Below are positions 6,407 through 7,536 of a stretch of 7,536 nt of DNA, one piece after another. The notes under the pieces are model-generated. The model was not told the origin of the DNA, ran no database searches, and saw only the letters and a program-made list of their open reading frames with translations. Every line of letters starts with the position of its first letter. Positions within the stretch are counted from its first letter, which is position 1. Position numbers and translations under genes: made by a program. The stretch is from contig JAGOEH010000153.1 in NCBI GenBank assembly GCA_017997825.1, positions 1-7,536 of the forward strand, given 5' to 3'. This stretch comes from Candidatus Delongbacteria bacterium. Its GTDB lineage: Bacteria > JAGOEH01.

Positions 6407-7536
6407 TGAAACGGTTCCGTGAACGTGTTTTTTTGATTACCTCCGATTTCCTGGCAATCCAGGGCAGTCTGCTGCTCATCTTCTGGTTCAAATTTCATAG
6501 CGGCTTGATCTATCAGCTTGAAAATGTTTCACCCAGTCTCTATCTACTTCCTTCTCTGATGATCTATGGGTATTGGCTGGTGATTTTTTTTCTGGCCGGA
6601 ATGTATCAATCCTGGTATGCCGAATCCCGGTTCGATGAACTGATTACCATCATCAAGTCGATCCTGATCGGGACCGTCGTTTTCTACTTTGGATTGTTTT
6701 TCGGCAATGTCAATATCTCCCGCTCCACCTTCCTGGTCTATTTTTCTTCACTCCTTATTCTCTGCGGTATCGGCCGGGTGGTGGTTCGCAGCATTCAGCG
6801 CCGGCTCCTGATTCAGGGGATTGGGATCCGGAATGTAATTGTGGTGGGAACCCGGAAAAAAGCCCAGAAAATCGCCCGGGATATCCAAGCCTTTCCTGCG
6901 CTCGGATTGCGTTTCATCGGATTCGTCCAGTCCGAGGATAAAAGTAGTGTGCCGAATCCGCTGGGAAAGGTCGAACAGATCGCCGACCTGATCCATCATC
7001 ATCGGATTCAAGATGTTATCTTTGCACATTCCGATAAAAGTAAAAATAACCTTTTCCATATTATGAATCAATGTCTGAATCGGGGAGTGGATTTTTATAT
7101 TGTGCCTGATATGTATGATATTGTGGCCGGACATCTTAAGACTAATCAAATCTACGGGTTCCCCTTGGTCAAGCTTTTCCCTTCACCGCTATCACCCCTG
7201 GAGGAAAAACTCAAGCGCTTGATCGATGTGGTATTCTCTTTCCTGATTTTACTCTTGAGCTTTCCGATCACCCTGCTGGTGGCCTGGTTGATTAAACTGG
7301 ATTCCCCCGGCCCCGTCTTTTTCAAGCAGGAACGGGTCGGTAAGGATGGCGATCTGTTTTCAGTATATAAATTCAGGTCGATGGTGACGGATGCGGAAAA
7401 ACATACCGGACCGGTGTGGGCTCAGAAAAACGATCACCGAATCACCCGCATCGGGCGGATCATCCGTAAAACCAGGATCGATGAAATCCCCCAGTTCTAT
7501 AATGTGTTGAAAGGGGAGATGTCAATTGTCGGCCCT
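6403..7536 (+). CDS. Polyprenyl glycosylphosphotransferase (WbaP/EpsE/WcaJ type), C-terminus cut by window end
   Basis: Membrane enzyme that moves a sugar-1-phosphate from a nucleotide sugar to undecaprenyl phosphate, the first step of exopolysaccharide, capsule or O-antigen repeat assembly. The 378 visible residues show hydrophobic segments near 9-31, 46-66, 81-102 and 107-125. A Rossmann-like domain follows (NVIVVGTRKKA at 144-154, continuing to about 240) and then the sugar transferase domain. That domain begins KRLIDVVFSF (271-280) with its membrane helix to about 298, then SPGPVFFKQERVG (301-313), YKFRSM (322-327), GPVWA (336-340), RITRIGR (346-352) and RKTRIDEIPQ (355-364). The D360-E361 pair is the catalytic Asp-Glu dyad known from PglC-like enzymes. 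The frame is still open at the end, at SIVGP, where the family continues RPERP, so the last several dozen residues are missing. The alternative start at 6364 would add 13 residues. The sugar cannot be told from sequence. Confidence 0.92.
   Translation, partial: MMKRFRERVFLITSDFLAIQGSLLLIFWFKFHSGLIYQLENVSPSLYLLPSLMIYGYWLVIFFLAGMYQSWYAESRFDELITIIKSILIGTVVFYFGLFFGNVNISRSTFLVYFSSLLILCGIGRVVVRSIQRRLLIQGIGIRNVIVVGTRKKAQKIARDIQAFPALGLRFIGFVQSEDKSSVPNPLGKVEQIADLIHHHRIQDVIFAHSDKSKNNLFHIMNQCLNRGVDFYIVPDMYDIVAGHLKTNQIYGFPLVKLFPSPLSPLEEKLKRLIDVVFSFLILLLSFPITLLVAWLIKLDSPGPVFFKQERVGKDGDLFSVYKFRSMVTDAEKHTGPVWAQKNDHRITRIGRIIRKTRIDEIPQFYNVLKGEMSIVGP

Noticed and set aside
6091-6498. Minus-strand open frame of 135 codons
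   Set aside because: It spans the junction of two plus-strand genes with clear family motifs, and its translation shows no domain.
6748-7149. Minus-strand open frame of 133 codons
   Set aside because: It lies wholly opposite the glycosylphosphotransferase, whose Rossmann-like region reads well on the plus strand.

Overview
The window reads as bacterial chromosome with ordinary protein-coding density, roughly balanced base composition, sigma-70-like promoters and Shine-Dalgarno sites. Nothing in it is diagnostic of a phylum. A PgcA-type long phosphoglucomutase, a rhomboid protease with a DUF6576-like tail, an RsbU-type phosphatase and a WbaP/EpsE-type glycan-priming transferase suggest an uncultivated or lesser-known bacterium, perhaps of the FCB/spirochaete-like kind. 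That placement is inference. No tRNA, rRNA, transposase, CRISPR array or integration site was seen.

Left half, minus strand. Position 1 cuts through a radical SAM protein of the PflX (COG1313) type, of which only the N-terminal 61 residues are present. It has its own near-consensus promoter in the gap before it, and a possible Fur-like operator just downstream of the predicted transcription start. Upstream of it on the same strand lies a two-gene unit: a rhomboid intramembrane protease followed, with a 4-base ATGA overlap, by a complete alpha-D-phosphohexomutase resembling Bacillus PgcA. The promoter before the rhomboid gene sits so close to the coding region that the mRNA probably begins at, or within a base or two of, the start codon (a leaderless message).

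Middle, 2896-3248. This 353-base divergent intergenic region carries the rhomboid promoter at one end and a candidate plus-strand promoter at the other. Between them is one weak candidate small gene of 57 codons on the minus strand.

Right half, plus strand. A tightly packed unit runs through the end of the window: an RsbU/SpoIIE-type PP2C phosphatase, a long (630-residue) and divergent phosphohexomutase 9 bases later, and a membrane polyprenyl glycosylphosphotransferase cut by the window end. The last two are joined by a 49-base gap containing an 18-codon open frame that overlaps both neighbours by ATGA. The likely theme is making sugar-phosphate precursors and starting a surface or exopolysaccharide on a lipid carrier, with a signalling phosphatase transcribed alongside. 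The most unusual protein is the second mutase. It keeps the catalytic serine and the metal-binding loop, but its sugar-binding and C-terminal phosphate-binding loops are rewritten. No clearly novel defence or mobile system was found.
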